DNA of 64,000 bases, taken from positions 2,076,001-2,140,000 of the forward strand of contig NZ_CP149571.1 of NCBI RefSeq assembly GCF_037890695.1, read 5' to 3'. The translations under genes were made by a program, and so were the position numbers. Under the pieces are notes generated by a model. The model was given only the letters and a program-made list of their open reading frames with translations, ran no database searches and was not told the DNA's origin. Positions 54,350-62,943 of the stretch are shown in pieces. Within the stretch, counting starts at the first letter, position 1; each line of letters begins with the position of its first letter. The stretch is from Aeromonas jandaei. GTDB lineage: Bacteria; Pseudomonadota; Gammaproteobacteria; Enterobacterales; Aeromonadaceae.

Positions 54350-54748
54350 CGAAATCCGGGACACCTGCCTGTGTGAGCAAGGCATAACGCTACCGCCACC
54401 ATGGATTCCTGCTTCCGAGATACCTGCTTCCAAGATGCCTGCTTCCAATATGCTCCCTTGATCCACGAGGGCCGCAACTCATCGCAGCCGAACAGGTTCT
54501 GAGCGGCCATGGTAAGCCAAACGACACTGTCGAGGTGAGCCTTAACCTGATGTAACCATCAGAAACAACGCGTTTTATGACCGCTATCAAACTCTTCATT
54601 CTCTGCGGCCTTGCTGCCAACCGGACAGTGATCGGGCGCTGGCTGCTGGTCATCCTGCGGCTATGGCCGGGTGCTAGAACCCCTCAAATTGTTTTACTGG
54701 TGCAACGCATAAGCGAGCAGCTGTTGCGCAGGCGGAACAATCAAGGGG
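54350..54748. repeat. Imperfect direct repeat, copy 2
   Basis: About 399 bp, roughly 80-85% identical by eye to 53604-53986. It includes a local tandem array of ~15 bp units (GCTTCCGAGATACCT, GCTTCCAAGATGCCT, GCTTCCAATAT) at about 54410-54455. On the minus strand both copies contain a fragment reading VWLTMA-x-QNL, which may be a decayed coding remnant. The 660 bp between 54295 and 54954 holds this repeat and the peptidase promoter, no other gene. Confidence 0.85.
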
Positions 54749-54939
54749 CGATGCTAGTCGGTCAACAGGGGCGGGGAGGGAAAAACAGGTGGCCCGCTAG
54801 AGATAAAACCCCCGGCTGGCGCGCTTTACATCAGGTGGTGCCATTTGGTGCAGGAAGTGGTCGATTTAACGGCAGTGGGTGACTAGACTAGCTTGGTCTT
54901 CTTATGAGACCTATTAAGCCTGTTTACTGTTAACCATAA

Positions 54940-56136
<1,197 letters not shown>

Positions 56137-56159
56137 GTCACAGGCCGCTGCACAAGCCC

Positions 56160-56192
56160 AAAGGAAGGAAGTCTCGACTTCCTTCCTTTTTT
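56160..56192 (+). terminator. Terminator of the M28 peptidase
   Basis: Perfect stem AAAGGAAGGAAGTC / GACTTCCTTCCTTT with a 2-nt core loop, followed by TTTTTC. Confidence 0.88.
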
Positions 56193-56206
56193 CTATCTTC
56201 TGTGCG

Positions 56207-56264
56207 GCTTTGCCCCCGCCATACAAAAAGCCCCGAGAGCAGGGCGCTTTGGGGGAAGAGGAAA
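56207..56264 (-). terminator. Repeated terminator element, copy A
   Basis: Same ~57 bp element as at 57779-57835. On the minus strand it forms a stem ending in CTCTCGGGG followed by CTTTTTG, so it would terminate the membrane-protein gene at 56307. The conserved flanks (GCCCCCGCCAT and GGGGAAGAGGAAA) show that it is a dispersed element rather than a chance hairpin. Confidence 0.7.
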
Positions 56265-56306
56265 CACCCTGCAAGGTCGTTATCCCGAGTTTCAGGTAAC
56301 GCTTGT

Positions 56307-56951
56307 TCAATACCACGCCAGCAGTGCATCGAAGATGCGGGTATGGCGCACTTGCAGGTTGTCCCCCTTGAGCGCAATGGTGGCGCTATAGAGCTGGGCA
56401 CCGGGCTCGTCATAAGAGTGCACCAGATAGTTTTTATGGCGACAGGCTTCATAGAGGGAGAGGCTTTTTCTCGCGCAGTGGCCGAGAAACAGCACGGCGC
56501 CAAGGCCGATCATCAGGCCGCATATATCCAGCAGATTGATATCCAGCATATTGACGGCGGGCAGGGCAAACTGAGCCTCGGCTTGCAGGGCGAGTTCATA
56601 GAGCGACACGGCAAACATGGCGCCACAGAGCAGCAGTTTGATACGGGCGAGGCGGGTGAGCTTGGCCTGCATTATTTCCGGCGAGACAAAATAGAGGTTC
56701 TCCAGATGTCGTCTCTGCTCCGTAATAAGGATCCCGCGCACATTGACATCCACCTCGACCAGGGTCGATTCGCGATAGACCAGCCCCTCTTTTTCCCAGT
56801 CGTTGGCCAGCATGGCAACCAGCACCGGATAGAGCACCACTGCGAGGCCGCAATATATCGGCAGCGCATTGTATCCGCTGGATATCAGCCCAACTGACAA
56901 AATAGCGAATATATAGGGCGACAGGGCCCTGACTGCAATTGATGCTTTCAT
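56307..56951 (-). CDS. Hypothetical inner-membrane protein
   Basis: 214 residues from ATG 56951. Two helices near the start (RALSPYIFAILSVGLI and GLAVVLYPVLVAMLAN) are followed by a cytoplasmic part (EKEGLVYRESTLVEVDVNVRGI) and two further helices (KLLLCGAMFAVSLYELAL and LLDICGLMIGLGAVLFLGHC). The last 50 residues are soluble and have a DUF6232-like flavour (SLYEACRHKNYLVHS, IALKGDNLQVRHTRIFDALLAW), but I cannot name the family firmly. The open frame continues upstream of the ATG into a third, weak copy of the repeat; that part is not credible protein. Confidence 0.65.
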   Translation of the reverse strand: MKASIAVRALSPYIFAILSVGLISSGYNALPIYCGLAVVLYPVLVAMLANDWEKEGLVYRESTLVEVDVNVRGILITEQRRHLENLYFVSPEIMQAKLTRLARIKLLLCGAMFAVSLYELALQAEAQFALPAVNMLDINLLDICGLMIGLGAVLFLGHCARKSLSLYEACRHKNYLVHSYDEPGAQLYSATIALKGDNLQVRHTRIFDALLAWY

Positions 56952-57196
56952 CGTTATATATCCATAAATAACGCGTTTTATAGGCGCCGATAGCGCACAA
57001 GCCACCATGGCCGCCGCCAATAAACGGCAGCAGCCAAACAGGGGTTCGATCAGCGGTAATCCATTCCGGCAAATAGCCTGCAACAGCCCTTTGCATGGCA
57101 ACAGGGACAAGAGCGCCATGGTAAGCCAAACGAAGCCATCATGACTGTGAGCTGGACGCCATAAACCGGCGGCTGTGGTGGCTGCCGGTGCCGGGA

Positions 57197-57700
57197 TCAG
57201 CGGTTGCGCCGCTCCGGCTCGTTGCGATGCAAAAAGGTGGTCAGGGTATCGCGCGGCGGCGTGATGCCACACTGCACCAGAATCCGCCCGATGGCGCCCC
57301 TGTGATAGCCGCCATGAGTGACCAGATGGAGCAGCATTTCGTCGCGGCTCATCTGCCCCTGGTCACCATCGACAAAGCGAAACGAGAGTGGGGTTGCTCC
57401 CTCTTGCGGGCTCAGTGCCCCAACGTAATCCACCAGCCAGTTATCCAGCTCGGTGACTGCGCCGTGCAGGGCGGTCAGGGTCGGTGTCTCCGGGGTATTG
57501 GTGGCGGTAAAGCCGTGGCGTTCCCCCAGCAGATTGGCCTTGAAGATGGCATCGACCACATGGATATGGTTGAAGATCCTGAGGCAGGTGTGGTGGGCCT
57601 CGCCATATTGCTGCGCATCGAGCGTGGCGATGGCATCCAGCAGCTCGCCATCGGCCCAGCGTTTGCAGTGAAAGAGGGATTGCAGTGTCTTGTTGCTCAT
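57197..57700 (-). CDS. DinB/YfiT-fold family protein
   Basis: About 167 residues, starting MSNKTLQSLFHCKRWADGELLDAIATL. The metal-binding histidines of the four-helix DinB fold are visible: IFNHIHVVDAIF near residue 45 and LLHLVTHGGYHRGAIGRIL near 125. Family members are metal-dependent thiol transferases or hydrolases, many of unknown substrate. ATG at 57700 is the family start. It is co-directional with the membrane-protein gene but separated from it by 245 bp. Confidence 0.85.
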   Translation of the reverse strand: MSNKTLQSLFHCKRWADGELLDAIATLDAQQYGEAHHTCLRIFNHIHVVDAIFKANLLGERHGFTATNTPETPTLTALHGAVTELDNWLVDYVGALSPQEGATPLSFRFVDGDQGQMSRDEMLLHLVTHGGYHRGAIGRILVQCGITPPRDTLTTFLHRNEPERRNR

Positions 57701-57778
57701 CGCGTCCTTGCCCTTGTCGCTTAGTGAAGTGCGGCATGTTAGCCAAAATGGGCTCAATACGAAACCCATTCTATTGCA

Positions 57779-57835
57779 GCTTTAGCCCCCGCCATGCAAA
57801 AGCCCCGAGAGCTGGCGCTTTCGGGGAAGAGGAAA
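57779..57835 (-). terminator. Repeated terminator element, copy B
   Basis: Contains CCCCGAGAGC (57803-57812) pairing with GCTTTCGGGG (57817-57826) around a TGGC loop. Read on the minus strand it is followed by CTTTTGC, so it would terminate the SDR gene at 57884. It is homologous to 56207-56264. Confidence 0.72.
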
Positions 57836-57883
57836 AACATCGACAAAGAATTACCAAGGCATTGGGGTCATACCTGAACCGGA

Positions 57884-58492
57884 TCAGGCATCGACATAGA
57901 GCACCTGACCGCTAATAAAGCCATCGACGGAGCGCTCAAACGCCTTGCCGACCAGAGCGCCCGGCACCGGCTGGAAGCCCGGCATCATCTCGCCATATAC
58001 GTCCCACGCCTCTTCCAGTACGGTCGGGTTGACCACATTGATGCGAATGCCGCGGGGCAGCTCGTGGGCCACGCACTGGACAAAGGTATCGATGGCGCCG
58101 CTGGTGGTGGCATCGGCAATGGCCAGCGGGATCGGCTTGATATTGAGGATGCCGGAGATCAGGGTGAAGGAGCCCCCCTGATTGATGTAGTTGAGGCCGA
58201 TATTGACCAGATTGATCTGCCCCATCAGCTTGCTCTGGATGGTGGTTTGCCACTGCTCGTCGCTCATCTCGCCAAAGGGGGCGTATTCGCAATAGCCGGC
58301 GGTATTGACCACTGCATCGAAGGAACCCACGTTTTGGTAGAGCCGCTCGATGGACTCTCTGCTGGTGATATCCACCTGAAAATCACACCCTTCGCCGGAG
58401 CGGCTGGCGGTAATGACCTTGTGCTTGCCCAGACCGCTGAGGGCGGCTTGCCCCATTTTCCCCTGAGCACCAATCAGAATGACAGTTTTCAT
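57884..58492 (-). CDS. Short-chain dehydrogenase/reductase, divergent
   Basis: 202 residues. The NAD(P)-binding start is IGAQGKMGQAAL, followed by FQVDITSRESIERLY and VVNTAGYCEYAPFGEM. The usual catalytic YxxxK is missing: after SGILNIKPIPLAIADATTSGAIDTFV there is no Tyr-Lys pair, as in a known subgroup of short SDR-like proteins. ELPRGIRINVVNPTVLEEAWD matches that subgroup. Activity as a dehydrogenase is therefore uncertain. It is divergent from a LysR gene, which probably controls it. Confidence 0.85.
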   Translation of the reverse strand: MKTVILIGAQGKMGQAALSGLGKHKVITASRSGEGCDFQVDITSRESIERLYQNVGSFDAVVNTAGYCEYAPFGEMSDEQWQTTIQSKLMGQINLVNIGLNYINQGGSFTLISGILNIKPIPLAIADATTSGAIDTFVQCVAHELPRGIRINVVNPTVLEEAWDVYGEMMPGFQPVPGALVGKAFERSVDGFISGQVLYVDA

Positions 58493-58544
58493 CGTTAACC
58501 TCGCTTTGCTGGAAGAGCTGCAAGGTTAGAGAGCCAATGATACA

Positions 58545-58568
58545 ATGTAAATCATGGGTGATTTGTAT
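58545..58568. promoter_or_regulatory. Candidate LysR operator in the SDR-lysR divergent region
   Basis: Inverted repeat centred at 58556/58557: ATGTAAATCA and TGATTTGTAT (8 of 10 paired) around TGGG. It lies midway between the two divergent start codons, where LysR regulators bind. Confidence 0.6.
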
Positions 58569-58597
58569 GTGATACAACTGAAATTGGTGAGGTAAGG

Positions 58598-59476
58598 GTG
58601 GAGAAGATCGATATCAGGCAGATGCGGTTACTCGTGCTGCTGGTGAGATACAAGAGTGTGTCGCGGGTGGCCGAGCTGCTGGAGATCTCCCAGCAGGGGG
58701 TGAGCAGCCATCTGAAAAAGCTGCGCGATCTCTTTCCCGCCGAGCTGTTTATCCGCCAGAGCGCCGGGTTGCAGCCGACCGATTACGCCTGCGAGCTGGC
58801 CGCCAGGTTCGAGCAGATCCTGGCCGATATCGACGGGGTCTTTGTGGCAACCCCCTTCGATCCCGCCAGCAGCGAGCGCACCTTCAGGGTGATGGCCAAC
58901 GAATATGCCCAGCTCGCCATTATCCCAAGGCTGGCGAGCGCCCTGCGCAGTCAGGCGCCCTCCATCCGGCTCGATGTGGTGGACTTTCAGGCCGAACTGC
59001 ATCTGGAGGGGCTGGCCAGCGGCGAGGTCGATCTGGTGATTGGTTTTGATGCCTATCTCGACCCGGGGTTGCTGCGCGCCACCCTGCGCCGGGATCACTA
59101 CTGCTGCGTGCTGCGCCGCGACTCCCGATATCTTCCGGACAAGGCTCCGCAGGATATGGCGGCCATCCCCTTTGTGCAGTTCGCCAACAGCGTCGGCAAT
59201 TTCGAAGGGCAGATGAGCCCGCAGCAGGTTGCCAGTGCGGCGGTGGCGACGCTCCCCTGTTACACCTCGCTGCAAGCCTTTATGTCGGTCAATGATGTGG
59301 CGGCCTGCATTCCGTCGGCCATCGCCGCCCTCGGCGATTTTCGCACCGTGGAGCTGGCCGGGGCGCCGCAGCAGTTCGAGGTGGTGGTCGGCAGACACCG
59401 CAAAAGTCAGGGCAATCTCGCCATCGAGTGGCTGGCCGAGGTGATCAAGGCCGCCACCCCGCTCGCTTCCGCCTGA
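58598..59476 (+). CDS. LysR family transcriptional regulator
   Basis: 292 residues with a GTG start preceded by GGTGAGGTAAGG. The winged HTH is MRLLVLLVRYKSVSRVAELLEISQQGVSSHLKKLRDLFPAELFIRQSAGLQPTDYA; a LysR substrate domain follows (VMANEYAQLAIIPRLASALRSQAPSIRLDVVDFQ, GEVDLVIGFDAYLDPGLLRATLRRDHYCCVLRRDS). It most likely regulates the divergent SDR gene and itself. Inducer unknown. Confidence 0.9.
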   Translation: MEKIDIRQMRLLVLLVRYKSVSRVAELLEISQQGVSSHLKKLRDLFPAELFIRQSAGLQPTDYACELAARFEQILADIDGVFVATPFDPASSERTFRVMANEYAQLAIIPRLASALRSQAPSIRLDVVDFQAELHLEGLASGEVDLVIGFDAYLDPGLLRATLRRDHYCCVLRRDSRYLPDKAPQDMAAIPFVQFANSVGNFEGQMSPQQVASAAVATLPCYTSLQAFMSVNDVAACIPSAIAALGDFRTVELAGAPQQFEVVVGRHRKSQGNLAIEWLAEVIKAATPLASA

Positions 59477-60098
59477 GCGCACCACAAGCGTTCGGGCCGG
59501 TGAGGCCGGTTGAGGGAAAGTCATTGTCCGGCCATCACCAGCCGTCCTGTTCAGCCCCGTCCCACCATTTCTCCAGTTCGGCCAATCCCTTGTGACCCAG
59601 TCGGACGATCGCTGTTCGTCCCTGCCTGCCAACCGCCGCTGCCAGTCCAACCCTGATTTTTGCGCAGGTGAAACACGAATCCCTTGAAGCGTTACATAGG
59701 TGAAACGATTGGTTCTTGGCATGGGTAAACCCAAGGGGGAGGGGCGCAGCAAACCATCCCCCCGATCACCGGATAACAGCGGCCAAAAGAGGCAAGGGGA
59801 GTCGGCCCCAAGGCCAGCAAGGATGGGGGCTTGCGCCGATGGGATGGTTGGCGGAAAAGGGCGGCAAGGTGCGTCCAGCGCGGGCTGGATAACCCCATGA
59901 AATATCTGGTTACACTCTTCCCGCCCTATTGATTGAATAGTGATTGAATATCGACGGGCGGGGTGTGAAGATGCGCGCCACTCGCCTTGGCGAGACCTAT
60001 ATAACAAGCGACGGCGGTGAGGCTGGCGGCAGATGCTCCGGCCCCCACCGCGGCGAAAACCCGGGCCGGGATGGCCTCATTTTGTGAGTTCAGGTTCC
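59477..60098. other. Intergenic region without a supported gene
   Basis: About 620 bp. On the minus strand 59540-59670 there is a reading frame with protein-like composition (VGRQGRTAIVRLGHKGLAE, ending at the TGA at about 59536) but no start; it could be a decayed fragment. The rest shows no gene. The lipoprotein promoter must be near the right end. Confidence 0.45.
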
Positions 60099-60485
60099 AT
60101 GAAAAAACTGTTTCTGTTATTGCCCGCTCTGCTGCTGACGGCCTGTGCCGGCAGCATGACCTCTGTTGACAAGACCAGCCCGGAAGGGCGCAAAGTGGTT
60201 ATTGGTCAGTTCCCGCCCAAGCCGGAGAACAACTGCACCCTCAAGCACAACGAAGAGATGCCGATGAACCTGCTGGAGCGCTACAGCAGCGCCGGCATGC
60301 TCAACTCCTACATGAACAACAGTCAGGAGAGTCTCAAGGTCGCCGATGCCAAGCAGGCCAACTACGTTCACATCTATCTGCCGGCGCAGAAGATGTTGTT
60401 CGGGGTGATCGATCTCAACTACAACGACAAGCCGCGCATCACCTACTACGACTGCCAGTCCCTCAAAGGGCTGTCACGGGGCTGA
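60099..60485 (+). CDS. Small putative lipoprotein
   Basis: 128 residues with a lipoprotein signal (LFLLLPALLLTAC, Cys at about residue 17; the next residue is Ala, so outer-membrane sorting is likely). The mature part is polar (CTLKHNEEMPMNLLERYSSAG, then KQANYVHIYLPAQKMLFGVIDLNYNDKPRITYYDC) and has two further cysteines that could form a disulphide. No family recognised. ATG at 60099 is fixed by the signal peptide. Confidence 0.8.
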   Translation: MKKLFLLLPALLLTACAGSMTSVDKTSPEGRKVVIGQFPPKPENNCTLKHNEEMPMNLLERYSSAGMLNSYMNNSQESLKVADAKQANYVHIYLPAQKMLFGVIDLNYNDKPRITYYDCQSLKGLSRG

Positions 60486-60533
60486 TGCCCGCAGGCCGCC
60501 ATTGGTTGGCCGGAGAGGCAAGGGATGAATCGA

Positions 60534-60567
60534 CAGGGGCGACCAGCGGGTCGCCCCTGCTGTTTTT
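60534..60567 (+). terminator. Terminator of the lipoprotein gene
   Basis: Stem CAGGGGCGACC / GGTCGCCCCTG with a 4-nt loop, then CTGTTTTT. Confidence 0.88.
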
Positions 60568-60691
60568 GGTGCCGCCGATGGAGGCGGCCCGAGGGGAGTG
60601 TTACCCTGTCCGCCAGTTTGCATTGCCGGGTTGCCGCAAGAGTCGTTGCCGCAGCCCTTCACACGCTTGCCAGATAAAACAAGGAGTTGTC

Positions 60692-61597
60692 ATGCGCATT
60701 GCCATGATTGGTCTGGGGGATATCGCCCAAAAAGCCTATCTGCCGCTGCTTGCCAGCGATGGGCGGGTCACCCCGCTGCTCTGCACCCGCAATCCAGCGG
60801 TGCTGGAGCTGCTGGCCCGCCAGTATCGGGTCGCCGAGTGCTTTACCGATGTGGCGGCCATGCTGGCCAGCCGCCCCGACGCCGTGATGATCCACGCCGC
60901 CACCGCCGTGCACCGCGAGCTGGCCGAGCAGTGCCTGCGGGCAGGGATCCCTACCTTTGTCGACAAGCCCCTGTGCGACAATCTGGCCGAGGCAGAAGCG
61001 CTGGCCAATCTCGCCGTGGCGCAAGATTGTGCCCTCTTTACCGGCTTTAACCGCCGCTATCTGCCCGCCATGGCCGAGGCACGGGCCCAGCCGCTCACCG
61101 AGCTTAACTGGCAAAAGCACCGCTTTGCCCTACCGGGCAAGGCGCGGGATTTTATGTTCGACGACTTTATCCATGTGCTCGACAGCCTCTGCTTCTATGG
61201 CGGCGTGCCGGACGGCGACTTTCATGCTGTATTGCGCCCCGATGCGCAGGACAAGAGTTTGCTGGCCGTGGTAAGCGTCAGCTGGCAGAGCGGCGATCGC
61301 GCCATCAGCGGCAGCATGAACCGCAGCGCGGGGATCACCGAGGAGCGCATCGATGCCTACGGCGACAACCTCTCCCTGCACCTTGAGAACTGCACCCGCG
61401 GCAGCATCGCCCGCGACAAGGCAGCGCAGATGCTGGCCCCCAACGACTGGCAGCCGGTGCTGACCCAGCGCGGCTTTGCCGCCATGCTGGAGCACTGGTA
61501 TCAGCAGATTGCAATCGGCAAGGCCGATAGCGAGCTGATCGCCTCCTACCTGCACGGTCACCGGTTGGCGGAGCAGTTGGTGGAGCTTGCGGTTTAA
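60692..61597 (+). CDS. Gfo/Idh/MocA family oxidoreductase
   Basis: 301 residues. The Rossmann start is RIAMIGLGDIAQKAYLPLL, the EKP-type motif is GIPTFVDKPLCDNLAEAEAL (about 91-110; Asp-Lys-Pro instead of Glu-Lys-Pro) and GFNRRYLPAM follows. The C-terminal substrate domain contains FMFDDFIHVLDSLCFYGG, where the usual catalytic D-x3-H stands as DDFIH. It is probably an NAD(P)-dependent sugar or inositol dehydrogenase; substrate unknown. ATG at 60692 has AAGGAGTTGTC upstream. Confidence 0.88.
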   Translation: MRIAMIGLGDIAQKAYLPLLASDGRVTPLLCTRNPAVLELLARQYRVAECFTDVAAMLASRPDAVMIHAATAVHRELAEQCLRAGIPTFVDKPLCDNLAEAEALANLAVAQDCALFTGFNRRYLPAMAEARAQPLTELNWQKHRFALPGKARDFMFDDFIHVLDSLCFYGGVPDGDFHAVLRPDAQDKSLLAVVSVSWQSGDRAISGSMNRSAGITEERIDAYGDNLSLHLENCTRGSIARDKAAQMLAPNDWQPVLTQRGFAAMLEHWYQQIAIGKADSELIASYLHGHRLAEQLVELAV

Positions 61598-61763
61598 CGA
61601 ATAGAGGTGGAAAAATGACAACTACCATGCTGAGTGATATGACATCCTTGGTAGTTTTATTGCACTGGCAAGAATCATATTCCATATCGGACAGGATACT
61701 TGGTTCTTTGTTACACTCAAATTCATCTCAAGGTGAATAAAAGTTATTATTTGAGGCGGTGTT

Positions 61764-62504
61764 ATGGGATGGGATATTACTTATCACCCAATCAGTAAAG
61801 AAGAAGTTCATTTAATTTATTTTAAAGGTCTGCAAGATCTTGAGCATTACAAGACCATTGCTTCGCAATTTGGAGTGGATGATTTTTACACTGAACAATT
61901 AAAGTCAAGATTCGCAGAAGCGAGAACTATCGAAAAAGATTTACCTTTTAACAAAGGTCATGCCTTTTATATAGCAATTATTTCTGGGTTTTTACGCAAA
62001 CATCATTACCTCAGAGGCGCTGCATTTTCATTTTTAGCTGATGATAAATTAATGTCACGCTATGTTAGTGACTGGAAACAATTAGTGCCAGAAGATTTTA
62101 AAAACTGCGTATTTGATAATCGCCTGACAGAAAATTACTGTGGAGGTGTTTTCTTGTCCAACGAGGCACTGAAAGCATTACGCAGTGATTACAGTTGTAA
62201 CTCTGCAGTTCGTGACAAACTGGACGATGTTTTTTCTCATGGTCGTCTGGATATATTTTGGCGTGCAGTTGATGACGCTATAGAAAATGACTTGGCACTG
62301 GTTGAGGCGACAGAAATAGTTGAGCCGAATCCACTAGATTTGAACTCAACTCGCAGTTTGACAAATTTATTTAATTGTTATCCTGATGGAGCCTTGCTGT
62401 ATGCAGAGGCGAGCCTTGAACAACTTGCTCAGATAGAAAGTATGACTGAGCCAGTAACACAAGAAAAAAAGAAGGGATTCTTTGCAAGGTTGTTTGGTAG
62501 ATAA
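61764..62504 (+). CDS. Hypothetical protein, AT-rich orphan
   Basis: 246 residues starting MGWDITYHPISKEEVHLIYF. No membrane helix or signal peptide. Acidic and mixed, with a C-terminal acidic stretch, then a basic amphipathic tail (EKKKGFFARLFGR). G+C is well below its neighbours by eye, which points to horizontal acquisition. I do not recognise a family; an immunity-type protein would be in keeping with size and composition, but nothing here proves it. GAGGCGGTGTT precedes the ATG. Confidence 0.75.
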   Translation: MGWDITYHPISKEEVHLIYFKGLQDLEHYKTIASQFGVDDFYTEQLKSRFAEARTIEKDLPFNKGHAFYIAIISGFLRKHHYLRGAAFSFLADDKLMSRYVSDWKQLVPEDFKNCVFDNRLTENYCGGVFLSNEALKALRSDYSCNSAVRDKLDDVFSHGRLDIFWRAVDDAIENDLALVEATEIVEPNPLDLNSTRSLTNLFNCYPDGALLYAEASLEQLAQIESMTEPVTQEKKKGFFARLFGR

Positions 62505-62535
62505 ATGGCTTTTTGTTGCCAACAACGAATGGAAT

Positions 62536-62562
62536 GGGCGGTGATTTTGCACCGCCCGCTTT
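62536..62562. terminator. Putative terminator between convergent genes
   Basis: Stem GGGCGGTG / CACCGCCC with ATTTTG loop, followed by GCTTT. A weak T-run makes it less certain. Confidence 0.5.
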
Positions 62563-62568
62563 ATGGGG

Positions 62569-62919
62569 TCAGATGCACTTCACCGGTTTGGGCAGGCCGC
62601 CAATCTTGGTCGCCTGCTTGGCTGGGCCTTCCGGGAACAGCTTGTAGAGGTAGCGGCTGTTGCCCTTTTCGGGGCCGTACTGCTTCTCCATCGCTTTGAC
62701 CAGCGCGCGGATGGCGGGGGAGGTGTTGAACTCCAGATAGAAGGCGCGCACAAAGCGCACCACTTCCCAGTGCGGCTCCTCAAGCGTGATCCCCTCCTGC
62801 GCGGCCAGCACCAGCGCCAGCTCCTCGCTCCAGTCGCTGCTGTTGAGCAGGTAGCCCTTGGCATCGGTCTCGATGAGTTGGCCGTTGAATTCCAGCTGAT
62901 GTTTTTCGGACGCAGACAT
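62569..62919 (-). CDS. tusE: Sulfurtransferase TusE (DsrC family)
   Basis: 116 residues. TusE/DsrC features: [44 protein letters not shown], then the helical middle and the C-terminal arm ending PKPVKCI, with the active cysteine in the next-to-last position. In the tRNA 2-thiouridine relay it takes sulphur from TusBCD and passes it to MnmA. It lies 24 bp downstream of the yccS-like gene and is probably co-transcribed with it. Confidence 0.93.
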   Translation of the reverse strand: MSASEKHQLEFNGQLIETDAKGYLLNSSDWSEELALVLAAQEGITLEEPHWEVVRFVRAFYLEFNTSPAIRALVKAMEKQYGPEKGNSRYLYKLFPEGPAKQATKIGGLPKPVKCI

Positions 62920-62943
62920 GAGGGCTCCTCGCTAATGGGGCTA

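Noticed and set aside
54390..54653. Minus-strand frame of 87 codons inside repeat copy 2
   Set aside because: The same frame in copy 1 is interrupted by a stop and the end is made of a short tandem repeat, so it is not supported as a gene.
56952..57272. N-terminal extension of the membrane protein gene to 57272
   Set aside because: The extension runs through repeat-derived sequence and lacks a ribosome site; ATG 56951 begins the first sensible helix.
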